Below, piece after piece: positions 44,320-53,053 of a stretch of 64,000 nucleotides of DNA; the stretch's first letter is position 1, and every line of letters starts with the position of its first letter. The translations under genes and the position numbers were made by a program. The DNA comes from an uncultured Pseudomonadota bacterium (GTDB lineage Bacteria; Myxococcota_A; UBA796; GCA-2862545). Below the pieces are notes generated by a model. That model was not told where the DNA came from. It ran no database searches and worked only from the letters and a program-made list of their open reading frames with translations. The stretch is from assembly GCA_913061235.1 (NCBI GenBank), contig CAJXTB010000006.1, forward strand, positions 124,001 through 188,000, read 5' to 3'.

Positions 44320-46266
44320 ATGCGTGGTAGCCCGATCCTGTTGATAGCCGCTCTTTCCGGTTGTGCGGCTCACTCGGGCCTTGTTCGTGATGGCAACCAA
44401 GCCGCTCGCTACGGCTCATGGGACTCTGCGGTGTCCTCTTACGAGCAAGCCGTTCGCATGGCTCCAGACAACGAACGCCTTGCTGCCAAGCTGGACTCCG
44501 CCCGAACCGCACAGGAGATCGACCGAGCACGGCGGCTGTCGGCGGCTGCGACGGATCTGGCCTCTGCGATTGACCGGCAAGACTGGGGCGCTGCGGAAGG
44601 CGCCATGTCCCGCGCTCGAGATGCCGACGCAGTGGTCGCGAGCGAGATGGGCATGGAGGCCTACCAGTTCCTAGGCCCGGCAGCGATGAAGCACCTGCGC
44701 GCGGGTGAGCTCGAGCCGGCGTACGGACTGTCACGTGTGGCAGTGGTTGTTCATCCCGAAGCGGGCGCCTACCGTCTGCTGGGCGACGTCACCACAGCCC
44801 TTCATGCCCGCGTTGATTCACTTGCGGAGCGAGGCGACTGGGCATCTGCACTCTCGTGGGTTGACTGGATGGACGCACGCACAATCGCCTTCGACGCCAG
44901 TGCGCGTCGAAGTGAACTCAAGCACGACTGGGCGGGGTTCATTGCGGGCCAGGCGAAGACCGCAGAGTCCATTGGCAACCTTGGGTCTGCCGCGGTCCGT
45001 TACCACGAGGCCTTCGGTGTAGACGGCGACCGCACCTGGCTTGCCGAGCGGGACCGCGCGGTGAGAAGCGTTGAGACAAGCCTGCGCTACGACGTGCGGT
45101 GGCCCGCAGAGAGGGGAGCGATGGATGTGGCGGTGCAGCAGGCGGCTCAGAGTGCACTGGCGACCGACGGACGTCTGGCACTCATGTCTAGCGGCTCAGC
45201 GATTGCGTCGGTCGGCATTGATGTGCAGCCACATGGCTGCGCCAACACGTCGGTCACGACGACGGAGTCGGTGCGCGTCTTGGTGGGAACCCGTCAGGTG
45301 ACGAACCCCGAATACGCGCCAGCTATGCGGTCCCTGCGCGATGCTGAGCGCAAGCGGTCTGAGCTGGTTCGTGCCGGTACGACTGCGCAAGATGCGCTGG
45401 AGTTGGCGACAGCAAGCGTCCGAACACTGCTGGAGTACACGCTTCCCACTGTACGCGGAGCGGCGGAACGTGCCGAAGATGACGTGGCCTGGGCACGTCG
45501 GCGCGTTGCTGAGGCGGAAGACGCGCTGGCCTCTGCCGAAGCCACGTGCACTGACCCGACGGTGGTCGACCCGGAAGTCGAGCGTCTGCGCGTGGACCTG
45601 ACCACTGCACAGCGCCGATTCTCCGAGAGCGAGCAACAGGCCAGCGGACCGCGTCGGGCGCTACAGACAGCACAAGACCAGCTTCACACTGCACAAGCGG
45701 CGGTGGACCAACAGCGCCGCAGTGTGGCGAAGGCTCGCGCCGACATTGAAGAAGGTGTTCGCGCTGTCAGTCAGCAGACCGCCCGCGTGGACCGTACGCC
45801 GTTGACCGTCACACAAGACGTCTACGAGCCGTTCGCCTACCCGGTTGAGGAGTGGACTCGTACGTGTTCATGGACGGCGTCGGTACAGCACCGTGAGGGC
45901 AGCCAGGACCTGCGTCCGTCGTGGACTGAGACCCGTGTGACCACCGACAAGCGCCATGAGGCCTACCCGCATGCCGGTGTGGGCGCAGATCCGTTGAACT
46001 TTCCGGCAAGGGACGACCGTATGCAAGCGGCGGCCGAGACTTCCCTCGGCCGTGCAATCGCTACGCATCTGACGGATTCTGCCCATGATTACTACACATC
46101 GCTGTGGGACGGCGCCTTGGAGCTGTCGCCAGATCATCCGGCAGCGGCGCTGGATGCTTGGCTCGCAGTGCTGCGGCTTGACCCGACTGTTGCCGATGAC
46201 ACCGGGCTTGCTGCGCTGCGCAGTCGGGCTGGGGTGTCGGATACCTCGTGGATGCGCAGGCGTTAG
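44320..46266 (+). CDS. TPR and coiled-coil lipoprotein of unknown function
   Basis: The ATG at 44320 follows GGAGG at six bases, and the protein begins MRGSPILLIAALSGCAAH with lipobox LSGC. The 648-aa protein has TPR-like helices in its first third (NQAARYGSWDSAVSSYEQAV, AMSRARDADAVVASEMGMEAYQ), and a long Ala/Arg/Glu coiled coil (about 345-515). The C-terminal part (about 520-648) has TRTCSWTASVQH and ends with a TPR-like HPAAALDAWLAVLRL. In a mean position at 310-335 a LMSSGSAIASVGIDVQPHGCAN region occurs. The membrane-anchored helical build suggests a scaffold of an envelope complex. No family recognised. It is divergent from the methyltransferase gene. Confidence 0.8.
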   Translation: MRGSPILLIAALSGCAAHSGLVRDGNQAARYGSWDSAVSSYEQAVRMAPDNERLAAKLDSARTAQEIDRARRLSAAATDLASAIDRQDWGAAEGAMSRARDADAVVASEMGMEAYQFLGPAAMKHLRAGELEPAYGLSRVAVVVHPEAGAYRLLGDVTTALHARVDSLAERGDWASALSWVDWMDARTIAFDASARRSELKHDWAGFIAGQAKTAESIGNLGSAAVRYHEAFGVDGDRTWLAERDRAVRSVETSLRYDVRWPAERGAMDVAVQQAAQSALATDGRLALMSSGSAIASVGIDVQPHGCANTSVTTTESVRVLVGTRQVTNPEYAPAMRSLRDAERKRSELVRAGTTAQDALELATASVRTLLEYTLPTVRGAAERAEDDVAWARRRVAEAEDALASAEATCTDPTVVDPEVERLRVDLTTAQRRFSESEQQASGPRRALQTAQDQLHTAQAAVDQQRRSVAKARADIEEGVRAVSQQTARVDRTPLTVTQDVYEPFAYPVEEWTRTCSWTASVQHREGSQDLRPSWTETRVTTDKRHEAYPHAGVGADPLNFPARDDRMQAAAETSLGRAIATHLTDSAHDYYTSLWDGALELSPDHPAAALDAWLAVLRLDPTVADDTGLAALRSRAGVSDTSWMRRR

Positions 46267-46316
46267 GTCGGAGCGTGTAGCGCTTGATAGGCGGCGCTCA
46301 ACCTGTGAGAGCCGTC

Positions 46317-47081
46317 ATGTCTAGCCCAACATCCGAGTTCTTTCGCGGTGCGCGCACTCTGCTACGCTCGATTGCGTATCTATTTCGGAACGCCAGCTTA
46401 ATACCGTGGATGCTGGCGCCGGCCGTACTGACCATCACCGTCATCAGTGTGGCTGTGGGCGTAACAGCGATGTTCGGCCCGCGGTTGCTCGTCATGCTCG
46501 TCCCGGCACCCGCCGACCCCAGCTGGATGCTTTGGTGGCGTCTGGGCCTGGGCTTGCTGACCGGGCTGCTGATAGTCCTGGCTGTTGCAGCGGGTTGGGT
46601 GTTCGGCAACATGGCCAGTGCACCGCTGTACGACGTCATTGCCGGTAAGGTCGAACGCGAACAATTCGGGTTGACACCGGAGAAAGAGACCTGGGCTGAG
46701 GCCTTCGCCAACGCCGCGCCGAGTATCCGACACAGTATCGCCGGATTTGGCCTGTACGTGGCCGTCATGGTTCCGCTGTTCTCGCTGAACCTGGTCCCCG
46801 GAATTGGCTCGGTCCTCTACACGGTCGCCAGTTTTGTAGCGACGGTATTCTTCGTCAGCCGAGAGCTGATGGATGTGCCCTTGTCTCGTCGACAATTGAG
46901 CTTTCGCGAGAAGCTGGGCTACCTGAAGGAGAACCGGGCGTACATCAGCGGCCACAGTGCTGTTGTGGCGGTCTTCCTGTTCATCCCGTTTGCGAACCTG
47001 TTCGTGACGCCCCTAGCAGTGCTCGGGGCGACACTCATCTTCTGCGACATTGAACGGTCGCGCGGCTCTGAAGACCTCTAG
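46317..47081 (+). CDS. EI24/CysZ-like integral membrane protein
   Basis: The 254-aa protein has about four to five membrane helices: near 22-50 (IPWMLAPAVLTITVISVAVG), 70-95 (LGLGLLTGLLIVLAVAAGWVF), 145-175 (GFGLYVAVMVPLFSL and IGSVLYTVASFVATVFFVSR), and 215-245 (VVAVFLFIPFANLFVTPLAVLGATLIF). The motifs NMASAPLYDVIAGKVE, REKLGYLKENRAYISG and PFANLFVTPLAVLGATL are typical of the EI24/CysZ family, which includes the E. coli sulfate transporter CysZ and proteins of unknown role. It follows the TPR lipoprotein by 50 bases. Its stop lies in the palindrome CTAG shared with the convergent gene. Confidence 0.86.
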   Translation: MSSPTSEFFRGARTLLRSIAYLFRNASLIPWMLAPAVLTITVISVAVGVTAMFGPRLLVMLVPAPADPSWMLWWRLGLGLLTGLLIVLAVAAGWVFGNMASAPLYDVIAGKVEREQFGLTPEKETWAEAFANAAPSIRHSIAGFGLYVAVMVPLFSLNLVPGIGSVLYTVASFVATVFFVSRELMDVPLSRRQLSFREKLGYLKENRAYISGHSAVVAVFLFIPFANLFVTPLAVLGATLIFCDIERSRGSEDL

Positions 47082-48706
47082 TAGACGATGACCACGAGTC
47101 CGTCGTTGCCGAAGGTACCGATCTGAGCCTCGCCAGCGCTTCCGCCGTACTGCTCTTCGGTGGTGCCCGGTGGCGTTCGGGTGCCACCGGCGCTGGTGGA
47201 GAGCACACTGTCGGTCACCAGAGTCCCGTGTGCGAAACCACCGCCGCCGCCGCCGCTGGAGCCGCCGTAGTTGTTGGTGGTGCCAGAGCCACCGCCCCAG
47301 TATCCACCGCCGCCCGCAGCCCCAGAGTAGTTCGAGGGCACAATGGAGCCGCCGTAGAGGGCTCCGCCATTGTTCGACGAGCTGTTGTAGGTGTAGCCAC
47401 CGGCCCCGCGACTTCCGGCTCCGCTGAGCGTACCTGGGTGCCCCCCGTTGAACGAGGAGTTTCCTGCCCCCTGAAGACCTGAGGAACCACCGCCGTTGCC
47501 GCCGGAGCCGTACCCGGTCCCGCCGCCGCCACCGCCCGCTACAAGCAGTGCATCGCCCTGACTGAAGGCGTTGGAGAACACACCAGAGAGGCCGCCTCCG
47601 GTTCCTGGCTGGTAGTTGTTGTTGGCGGTGCCTACGGCGCCGCCGCCGCCATACGTTGTCGACTTGTCCAGGCGTTTACCGCCTTCACCGACGATGACTC
47701 GCAGAGTGGACATGCCCGTGACGTCAACGATGCCCGTTGCGAATCCGCCCGCTCCGCCAGATTGACTGCCTGCTGAGTTGCCGGTGAACCCGCCACCGGC
47801 GCCCCCCCATACGAATACTTCAACCGAGGTAATTCCGTTCGGCACTGTGAAGAACTGGTCAGTGCCCGTGTACAGGAACGTCTCATTGGTTCCACCAGGC
47901 GCTTCGACGTGTTCATTGCGGGCGACGAGTCTGCCTTCTTCCAACACGGCACCGTGGCCAATCACCGCACCACTGCGGATAGTGACGTTGTCGTTGATGG
48001 TGACACCGAATTCAACAGTCACGTCACGGGCGATACGCACGTTCTCGCCAATGCTGACGCCGTCACCAATGACGCTACGCTTGCGAATTCGTGCGGTCGC
48101 CGCAATCGCCGCATTCGTGCCAATGGTCACGTCGGGGCCAATGATGCCCGCGATGTTGCTCAGCTCAGCTGAACTCGCAGCGTCAGCAATCGAAGCGCCG
48201 CGAGCGATCACAGTTCCTGTTTGTACAATCGTGTGGTCGCCAATGGACACCAACGAGCCAACAACGGCTCCATTGAACAGAACAACGTCGTCGCCAATGT
48301 CGCTCGCGTACCCAATCTGAACATCGTCGGCGGCGTCAAAGCGCGCACCGATGGTCGAAGAGCGTCCCAAGAGAACATCTGCGCCAATCTGACTGTCCGG
48401 CCCAATACTGGAACTACGCCCGATAATGGTGCTGGCGCCTATGGTGGAAGCTCCGACCGCTGCCGAGCGACCCGCAATGGTGCTGCGCGGAGCGACAACC
48501 ACGTCTTGGCCGAGAGTGATGTCTGGACCCAGGTTCACAAGCGCGCCAACATGCGCGCCGCTGCCGACGACCAGACCCGTGGTGGTTGTGGCATCTGTGG
48601 ACACACAGGCGGTGTTCGCGTCGAAAAACGAATCAACGCAGCCGTCGTTGTTGGAGTCTGCCGCGGCGGCAGTACTGCCCAAAAGAGCCAGCAAGGATAC
48701 AATCAT
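47078..48706 (-). CDS. Secreted protein: left-handed beta-helix hexapeptide repeats fused to a glycine-rich domain
   Basis: The ATG at 48706 follows GGGGAGAG and gives a signal peptide (MIVSLLALLGSTAAAADS). A short Asp/Cys segment (NNDGCVDSFFDANTAC) precedes about 230 residues of hexapeptide repeats of the LpxA/bactofilin-unrelated left-handed helix type ([IV]GxxxxIGxx: TIGASTIIGRSSSIGPDSQI, VTIGTNAAIAATARIRKRSVI). No acyltransferase catalytic His is obvious. From about 275 to the end is a phage-fibre-like glycine-rich domain (FFTVPNGITSVEVFVWGGAG, VTGMSTLRVIVGEGGK, ending GLVVIVY). In the family such domains form rigid glycine-rich bundles. The likely role is a surface fibre or adhesin. Fusion of the two is unusual; no function can be stated. 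Confidence 0.82.
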   Translation of the reverse strand: MIVSLLALLGSTAAAADSNNDGCVDSFFDANTACVSTDATTTTGLVVGSGAHVGALVNLGPDITLGQDVVVAPRSTIAGRSAAVGASTIGASTIIGRSSSIGPDSQIGADVLLGRSSTIGARFDAADDVQIGYASDIGDDVVLFNGAVVGSLVSIGDHTIVQTGTVIARGASIADAASSAELSNIAGIIGPDVTIGTNAAIAATARIRKRSVIGDGVSIGENVRIARDVTVEFGVTINDNVTIRSGAVIGHGAVLEEGRLVARNEHVEAPGGTNETFLYTGTDQFFTVPNGITSVEVFVWGGAGGGFTGNSAGSQSGGAGGFATGIVDVTGMSTLRVIVGEGGKRLDKSTTYGGGGAVGTANNNYQPGTGGGLSGVFSNAFSQGDALLVAGGGGGGTGYGSGGNGGGSSGLQGAGNSSFNGGHPGTLSGAGSRGAGGYTYNSSSNNGGALYGGSIVPSNYSGAAGGGGYWGGGSGTTNNYGGSSGGGGGGFAHGTLVTDSVLSTSAGGTRTPPGTTEEQYGGSAGEAQIGTFGNDGLVVIVY

Positions 48707-48816
48707 GGTTCTCTCCCCAGAGCCTCTTGCTACCATAATTGGGAGACAAACTGAACTACATTGCTCTCGCTGGAGAGCTGGGGGAACACCCGCTGTACCA
48801 AGGGCAGACCGCTGAT

Positions 48817-48876
48817 AGCTGGCCTGCCAGCTGCCCAAGTCCTCCGTCACGCCATACGCGCACCGATGGACTTGGG
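48817..48876 (-). terminator. Tandem inverted repeats after the bPH2 gene, possible terminator
   Basis: GCCCAAGTCC (48833-48842) and GGACTTGGGC (48868-48877) form a 10-bp stem with a 25-base loop, eight bases after the bPH2 stop. Next to it is the 16-bp near-palindrome AGCTGGC-CT-GCCAGCT (48817-48832). No T-run follows, so it is only a candidate terminator or processing site. Confidence 0.38.
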
Positions 48877-48884
48877 CCGGGTGG

Positions 48885-51305
48885 CTACTTTTCGATCTGT
48901 CCGTAGTGTTCGCGTACGGTGGCGTAGACCTCTTGGTAGTCGGGCACGTTGGCTACAACCAAGTCAGGCATGCTGCTGCCTGCCGTCAGGATGGTGACGC
49001 GACCGTTTCCGAACGCCTTGCCGAGTGCACCCTGGTTCTGCTGGATGGAGTCGATGCGGTTGTACAGCACCGACACGCTGGACTTGAACAGGATGCCGCT
49101 GCGGACGACCACGCGGTCCGTCTCGACCTCGTAGCGGCGCATCTTGACCTGCCAGATGATGAGCGGAATGAGCATCCACAGCGGCGGGAAGAAGATGCCC
49201 ACAATGGCGAGCGTGACCACTTCGTTGGCGAACGCGGGGTGAGAGGTACTGATGACGTCGTCACCTTGCTCGTGCACGCCGTCGATCTGGTTGGGCTCGA
49301 TGAGACCCAGCATCAGAGCATCCAGCGCGTCAACCTTGGCATCAATGCCTTCGATGTACAGACCTTGCAGACTGTATGGCATCTTGAGGCCGCCAGCCCC
49401 GGCGTTCTGCTGGTTCTGTTGCTGGACAATGCGCTCGCCGGCCACGTAGACCTTGAAGGTGCCTTGGTCGGTGAGGGGAATGCGTGTGGACTCCACCTTC
49501 TTGATGTTGTCGTAGCGAACGTGAATGCGCTGCTTGAAGAAGATGCCTGTCTGCGCTTCCATATGTTCGGCATGGAAGGTGAGGCTCTGGCGTCCGGTGC
49601 GGACCGATGCGGCAACAGCTGCGGGAATCGGGAGCAGTAGTAGAATGGGGATGAGCAGCAGGAATAGCCACTTGACCGCGATGGCTAGGACGAGGCAAGC
49701 GAAGGCCAGCATGGCCAAGAAGGCCAAGCCGAAGACGTTCTGAATGAGCCACAACTTGGGGCCGAACGACTGCTTGAGCTGACCTTGCACGGGGTCGTCT
49801 GATGGGATGCCGCACTGACGAAGCAAGGCTGGCAAGTCCAGCTCTTCTTCGATGATGTTGCTTAGGACGAGCGGCTGTGGTGAGCCGATGGACCAGATCT
49901 GAACGGTCACCGTCTTGAACAGTGTGTCCAGCGGATTGCGGTTGATCTGCACGCCAGTGACCTTGTCGTAGGCGTATTCTTGGTGCTTGGCTCCCAAGAA
50001 GGCGTACGTGCTGGCCATGGAGTCGGTGCCAATGGTGAACGTGGTCTTGCTGACCTTGATGGCCATGGCCACGGCGGCAATGAGGAACCCTGGACCGGTC
50101 CAGATGATGCCTAGCAGCGGAACCATTGTGCGCATCATGTTCATGCGGACGGTCGTGGTCCACGCTTCGTCCGGGTCCACCAACGTACGGCTCTGTGGTG
50201 GCTTGGCTCCAGGTTTTCCGATGACGCCGGAATCGGGCTCTCCCTCGGTCTCAGCCTTCTTGGCTTGTTCGGCCTTCTTGGATTCCTTCTTGATGCGGGA
50301 CGCCTTTCCAGCCGAGGCAACAAGTGTGGCGATGGCCTCTTGCAGTGCCGGTCCGTTCGACAGGCGACGGAAGTAGATCTCGCTGCCGCTTCCTTGGCAG
50401 CTGACCTTCACATCGTACAACCCAAGCACTTGGTCGACGACTGTGCGGTTGACGGCGGCATCCGCGATGTTCTCGTAGGGAATGAACGCGTTGTCGCGGG
50501 TCAGGAACCCTTCGGTGTAGGTGACGGCGTCGTTGTGTACGGTGTAGGTTCGACGGGTAATGTCGAGGTAGGTGACGACAATTCCTGCGATGGCCGAGAG
50601 GACGACCACTGCACCAAAGGCCATGGCAGCCACGGCCGCTAGCGAGCCAAGAATACCCGACTGGCTGCCTAGGCCGGCCACTCCGCTGCCCACGAAGAAC
50701 AGCAAGAAGATGCTGCTGGCGATGGCACCAATGATGCGCTGGCCAACAACTGTCATGGCACCGAGCGGGCCCGGTGATTCCATGTGCAGTTCTTCGGTGC
50801 GGCTGAGCGAGTAGCCATTCTGGCGCATGAGCTCTTGCACTTCTTCGTAGACGGCTTCCGGCTCAAGGATGGAGCGGAAGGTAATCTCGGAGGCGGCGCT
50901 ACCGGCGGATTCCACACGGACGTCACCGACCTTGAAGAACTTGTAGCGAAGCCACGGCAACCGCAGACGAACGTGCGTGATGTTGCGGATGTCCAGCTCG
51001 GTTCGGCCGTCCGACAGCATGCCGCCACGGTGTGCGACCAAGTGGTCAGAGTGGATTTCGTAGCGCTCTTTCCGGTAGGCGACGAAGGCGTTGTACGTGG
51101 TGGGTGCCACGATGACGAGCCACGGTGCGGCGGCAAAGATGATCAGAAACCAGGCGCCCGACGCAATCGAGCCAACTGCGATGACCACCGACAGCACGGC
51201 GCAAAAAATTAGCGTTCCGATAATCGGAGGAAGGATGAACGTTGTCTTGACGGGCTTGAATTCGCGGCTTTCCACTGTGACACACTCCACAATTGCGCGC
51301 TGCAT
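48885..51305 (-). CDS. Membrane protein with five bPH2 (YdbS/YdbT-like) units
   Basis: The 806-aa protein begins MQRAIVECVTVESREFKP with a GGGGT upstream of the ATG at 51305. Several hydrophobic helix pairs separate soluble units: near 25-68, 188-245, 390-415, 515-560 and 690-715. Each unit has the bacterial PH2 pattern (Y-x-[IV], then a strand ending in a V/I-D-x-I-x-x-[VI] element): RYEIHSDHLVAHRGG, YTVHNDAVTYTEGFLTRD, FTIGTDSMASTYAFLG, LTFHAEHMEAQTGIFF, and YEVETDRVVVRSGILF. Known members have two or three such units; five is long. Family function is poorly known, with proposed links to membrane stress. No partner gene can be named. Confidence 0.82.
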   Translation of the reverse strand: MQRAIVECVTVESREFKPVKTTFILPPIIGTLIFCAVLSVVIAVGSIASGAWFLIIFAAAPWLVIVAPTTYNAFVAYRKERYEIHSDHLVAHRGGMLSDGRTELDIRNITHVRLRLPWLRYKFFKVGDVRVESAGSAASEITFRSILEPEAVYEEVQELMRQNGYSLSRTEELHMESPGPLGAMTVVGQRIIGAIASSIFLLFFVGSGVAGLGSQSGILGSLAAVAAMAFGAVVVLSAIAGIVVTYLDITRRTYTVHNDAVTYTEGFLTRDNAFIPYENIADAAVNRTVVDQVLGLYDVKVSCQGSGSEIYFRRLSNGPALQEAIATLVASAGKASRIKKESKKAEQAKKAETEGEPDSGVIGKPGAKPPQSRTLVDPDEAWTTTVRMNMMRTMVPLLGIIWTGPGFLIAAVAMAIKVSKTTFTIGTDSMASTYAFLGAKHQEYAYDKVTGVQINRNPLDTLFKTVTVQIWSIGSPQPLVLSNIIEEELDLPALLRQCGIPSDDPVQGQLKQSFGPKLWLIQNVFGLAFLAMLAFACLVLAIAVKWLFLLLIPILLLLPIPAAVAASVRTGRQSLTFHAEHMEAQTGIFFKQRIHVRYDNIKKVESTRIPLTDQGTFKVYVAGERIVQQQNQQNAGAGGLKMPYSLQGLYIEGIDAKVDALDALMLGLIEPNQIDGVHEQGDDVISTSHPAFANEVVTLAIVGIFFPPLWMLIPLIIWQVKMRRYEVETDRVVVRSGILFKSSVSVLYNRIDSIQQNQGALGKAFGNGRVTILTAGSSMPDLVVANVPDYQEVYATVREHYGQIEK

Positions 51306-51323
51306 ACCCCGTTTGAGTGCGGT

Positions 51324-52046
51324 CTAGCGAGGAATTAGGAGCGGAATTGCGGCCATGCAGAGAATGACCCATACCAGTTTGCGAAAGTACCTTTCGTCGA
51401 CGCGGTGGTGGAGCCTCTCACCCCACATCAAGCCGAGTCCGACGGCTGGAAGCATCCAGGCGGACCGCGTCAGAGTGTCGGTGGTCACCTGGTGGCGGAA
51501 CACGAAGATACCGATCATGACGGTATTGAGCAGCATCCAGATGGCGTTGAGCGTGGTGCGGAGCTGGTTCTTGGTGAACGACTCACGTCCGATACTCCAC
51601 ACCAGTAAGGGACCGCCTGTCGCGAACAACCCGTGGATAATGCCGGCGCCGAAGATTCCGAGCGTGGACTGCCACGGGGGTGGTGGGGGACCGGCGACCC
51701 TGCGAAACAGTTCGCGTAGGCCGAGAGCTAGGATGAGCCCGCCGAGCAGCGGGCGGAATGCTGAGACGTCCCGGCCAGTCAACAGCATGGCTGCGACCAT
51801 TCCCAGCAGCATGATGGGCAGGACGCGGCGAAGTAGAAAGCCCCACTGCACTTGGTGGTGGTTGCGCATGACAGTCCAGACGGACTGTACCAAGAGTGCT
51901 GGCACGATTAATGGTATAAGCTCCGCAATCGGCCATCGCAGCGCGCCAAGTGTCACACACACCAGCATGGCGCCAAACCCAGCGGTGGTCTGTACGGTGA
52001 CGCCGCACATCACAATGGCTGCGAGCAGGAATAGATCAGGAGTCAA
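51324..52046 (-). CDS. TauE/SafE-family membrane permease
   Basis: The TTG at 52046 is the likely start, with GGGGAGAG upstream, giving 240 aa. It has about seven to eight hydrophobic helices, first in LFLLAAIVMCGVTVQTTAGFGA with the family motif TTAGFGAMLV, and a repeat near 130-145 (IFGAGIIHGLFATGGPLLVW), whose GLFATGGP matches the TauE/SafE signature. Members export or import sulfonates, sulfite or other anions. Specific substrate unknown. The tail ends WVILCMAAIPLLIPR. It is 18 bases from the bPH2 gene on the same strand, so they may be cotranscribed. Confidence 0.88.
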   Translation of the reverse strand: MTPDLFLLAAIVMCGVTVQTTAGFGAMLVCVTLGALRWPIAELIPLIVPALLVQSVWTVMRNHHQVQWGFLLRRVLPIMLLGMVAAMLLTGRDVSAFRPLLGGLILALGLRELFRRVAGPPPPPWQSTLGIFGAGIIHGLFATGGPLLVWSIGRESFTKNQLRTTLNAIWMLLNTVMIGIFVFRHQVTTDTLTRSAWMLPAVGLGLMWGERLHHRVDERYFRKLVWVILCMAAIPLLIPR

Positions 52047-52088
52047 TCGACTCTCCCCGGTGCCTATTTTGAGGCCGGGCGCTGCTAT

Positions 52089-52301
52089 CTATGCAGGAAG
52101 TGTTGCGCCAACCTTCCGTCGTTTTGGCACACGAATCCAGGCCATTGACGTGCCGCCTGCAACGAATGTTGCTCGAACGGGGTGGTCACAGATGTTCTCA
52201 GGCATGTCGGAAGCTACCTCGGATGTGCTGCGCCAGCCTTCGGCCGTCTCCGCCATGTCGGCGAGCTGCTTTGGGCAGGAGTTGGCTAGATAAAACTCCA
52301 C
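52089..52301 (-). pseudogene. Degraded third copy of the CxxC-domain membrane protein
   Basis: The GTG at 52301 begins MEFYLANSCPKQLADMAETAEGW, matching the first 20 residues of the two full copies (MAFFITTPCPKQLSDMQETSDGW), but then diverges into unrelated residues with no CxxC pair and no membrane segment. The 70-aa frame has the same TGAC-GTG junction (TGAC then start) as the next copy. This looks like a truncated or recombined remnant, or a distinct small protein using an inherited start. Confidence 0.6.
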
Positions 52302-52446
52302 GTCACCCTCCTGTTGTGGCGTCGTCGCTCGCGAGGTCATTGGCCGTCGCACGCGCCTGCTCGGCGCGTCGTGCCATTCGTTGGGCGCGCTTGGCGAGGC
52401 GGTCGGCGCGGGCCGCTTCGGGGGATTGTTGTGGCCCCCACGGCTG
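52302..52446. repeat. 145-bp direct repeat, copy A (end of the second CxxC gene)
   Basis: Aligned by eye with 52909-53053 at a constant 607-bp offset, with about seven mismatches (about 95% identity). It covers the C-terminal coding region SPEAARADRLAKRAQ to the stop and the next start's binding site, so each junction is preserved. Confidence 0.85.
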
Positions 52447-52908
52447 CGCGGGCACGTAGGAAACGTAGCCAAATGTGCCAGAAACCGGGCCGGTGATGTT
52501 CACCTCTTCGGGCGGGCGGCCGTCGGATGCGCCCTGTGCATCATCGCCAGCGCTCTGTGGCTCGGTCGTGTCGGTTGGTGTGTCCTCACCGTGGGTGGTC
52601 TCGCCGGACCCATCGCATTGTTCGGTGGTGTCTTCTTCGGGAATGGGCGGAATGACGACAGTGCTGTCGGCCTGCGCGACGCCCCCAAGTCTGGCTGCTA
52701 CCGCTCCAACAAGGAGCATTCGGCCGGCGGTGTTGGTGCGCGCTCGTCCGCAGACACCCCCCTTGTTGAGGTGTTGCATGACGTCCGCTGCGGTCGCGTC
52801 TGTCAGGTCGACCACAGTCTCCCGACAGCTTCCGCAGTACCAGCCATCGGAGGTCTCCTGCATGTCGGACAGCTGCTTGGGGCAGGGTGTTGTGATGAAA
52901 AATGCCAT
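52303..52908 (-). CDS. CxxC-domain membrane protein, second tandem copy
   Basis: The ATG at 52908 lies one base after the previous copy's stop (TGACATG), and the AGGAGG that serves it is inside that copy's last codons. The 201-aa protein has an N-terminal domain with CPKQLSDM, WYCGSCRETVVDLTDAT and GGVCGRARTN, matching a pattern known from Bacteroidetes (CxxxW..M, C..C..VVDFT, CGR) that probably binds metal through four Cys. A membrane helix follows (about 62-80: AGRMLLVGAVAARLGGVAQA), then an acidic Thr/Asp-rich stretch (PPIPEEDTTEQCDG) and the conserved basic tail ARADRLAKRAQRMARRAEQA. The likely layout is cytoplasmic sensor, one helix and a periplasmic acidic domain. Function unknown. Confidence 0.75.
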   Translation of the reverse strand: MAFFITTPCPKQLSDMQETSDGWYCGSCRETVVDLTDATAADVMQHLNKGGVCGRARTNTAGRMLLVGAVAARLGGVAQADSTVVIPPIPEEDTTEQCDGSGETTHGEDTPTDTTEPQSAGDDAQGASDGRPPEEVNITGPVSGTFGYVSYVPAQPWGPQQSPEAARADRLAKRAQRMARRAEQARATANDLASDDATTGG

Positions 52909-53053
52909 GTCACCCTCCTGTTGTGGGGTCGTCGCTCGCGAGGTCATTGGCCGTCGCACGCGCCTGCTCGGCGCGTCGTGCTTTACGTTGGGCGCGCTTG
53001 GCGAGGCGGTCGGCGCGGGCTGCTTCGGGCGATTGCTGTGGCCCCCACGGCTG
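52909..53053. repeat. 145-bp direct repeat, copy B (end of the first CxxC gene)
   Basis: The partner of 52302-52446. Near identity here, against clear divergence in the rest of the two genes, suggests recent duplication or gene conversion at this tail and junction. Confidence 0.85.
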
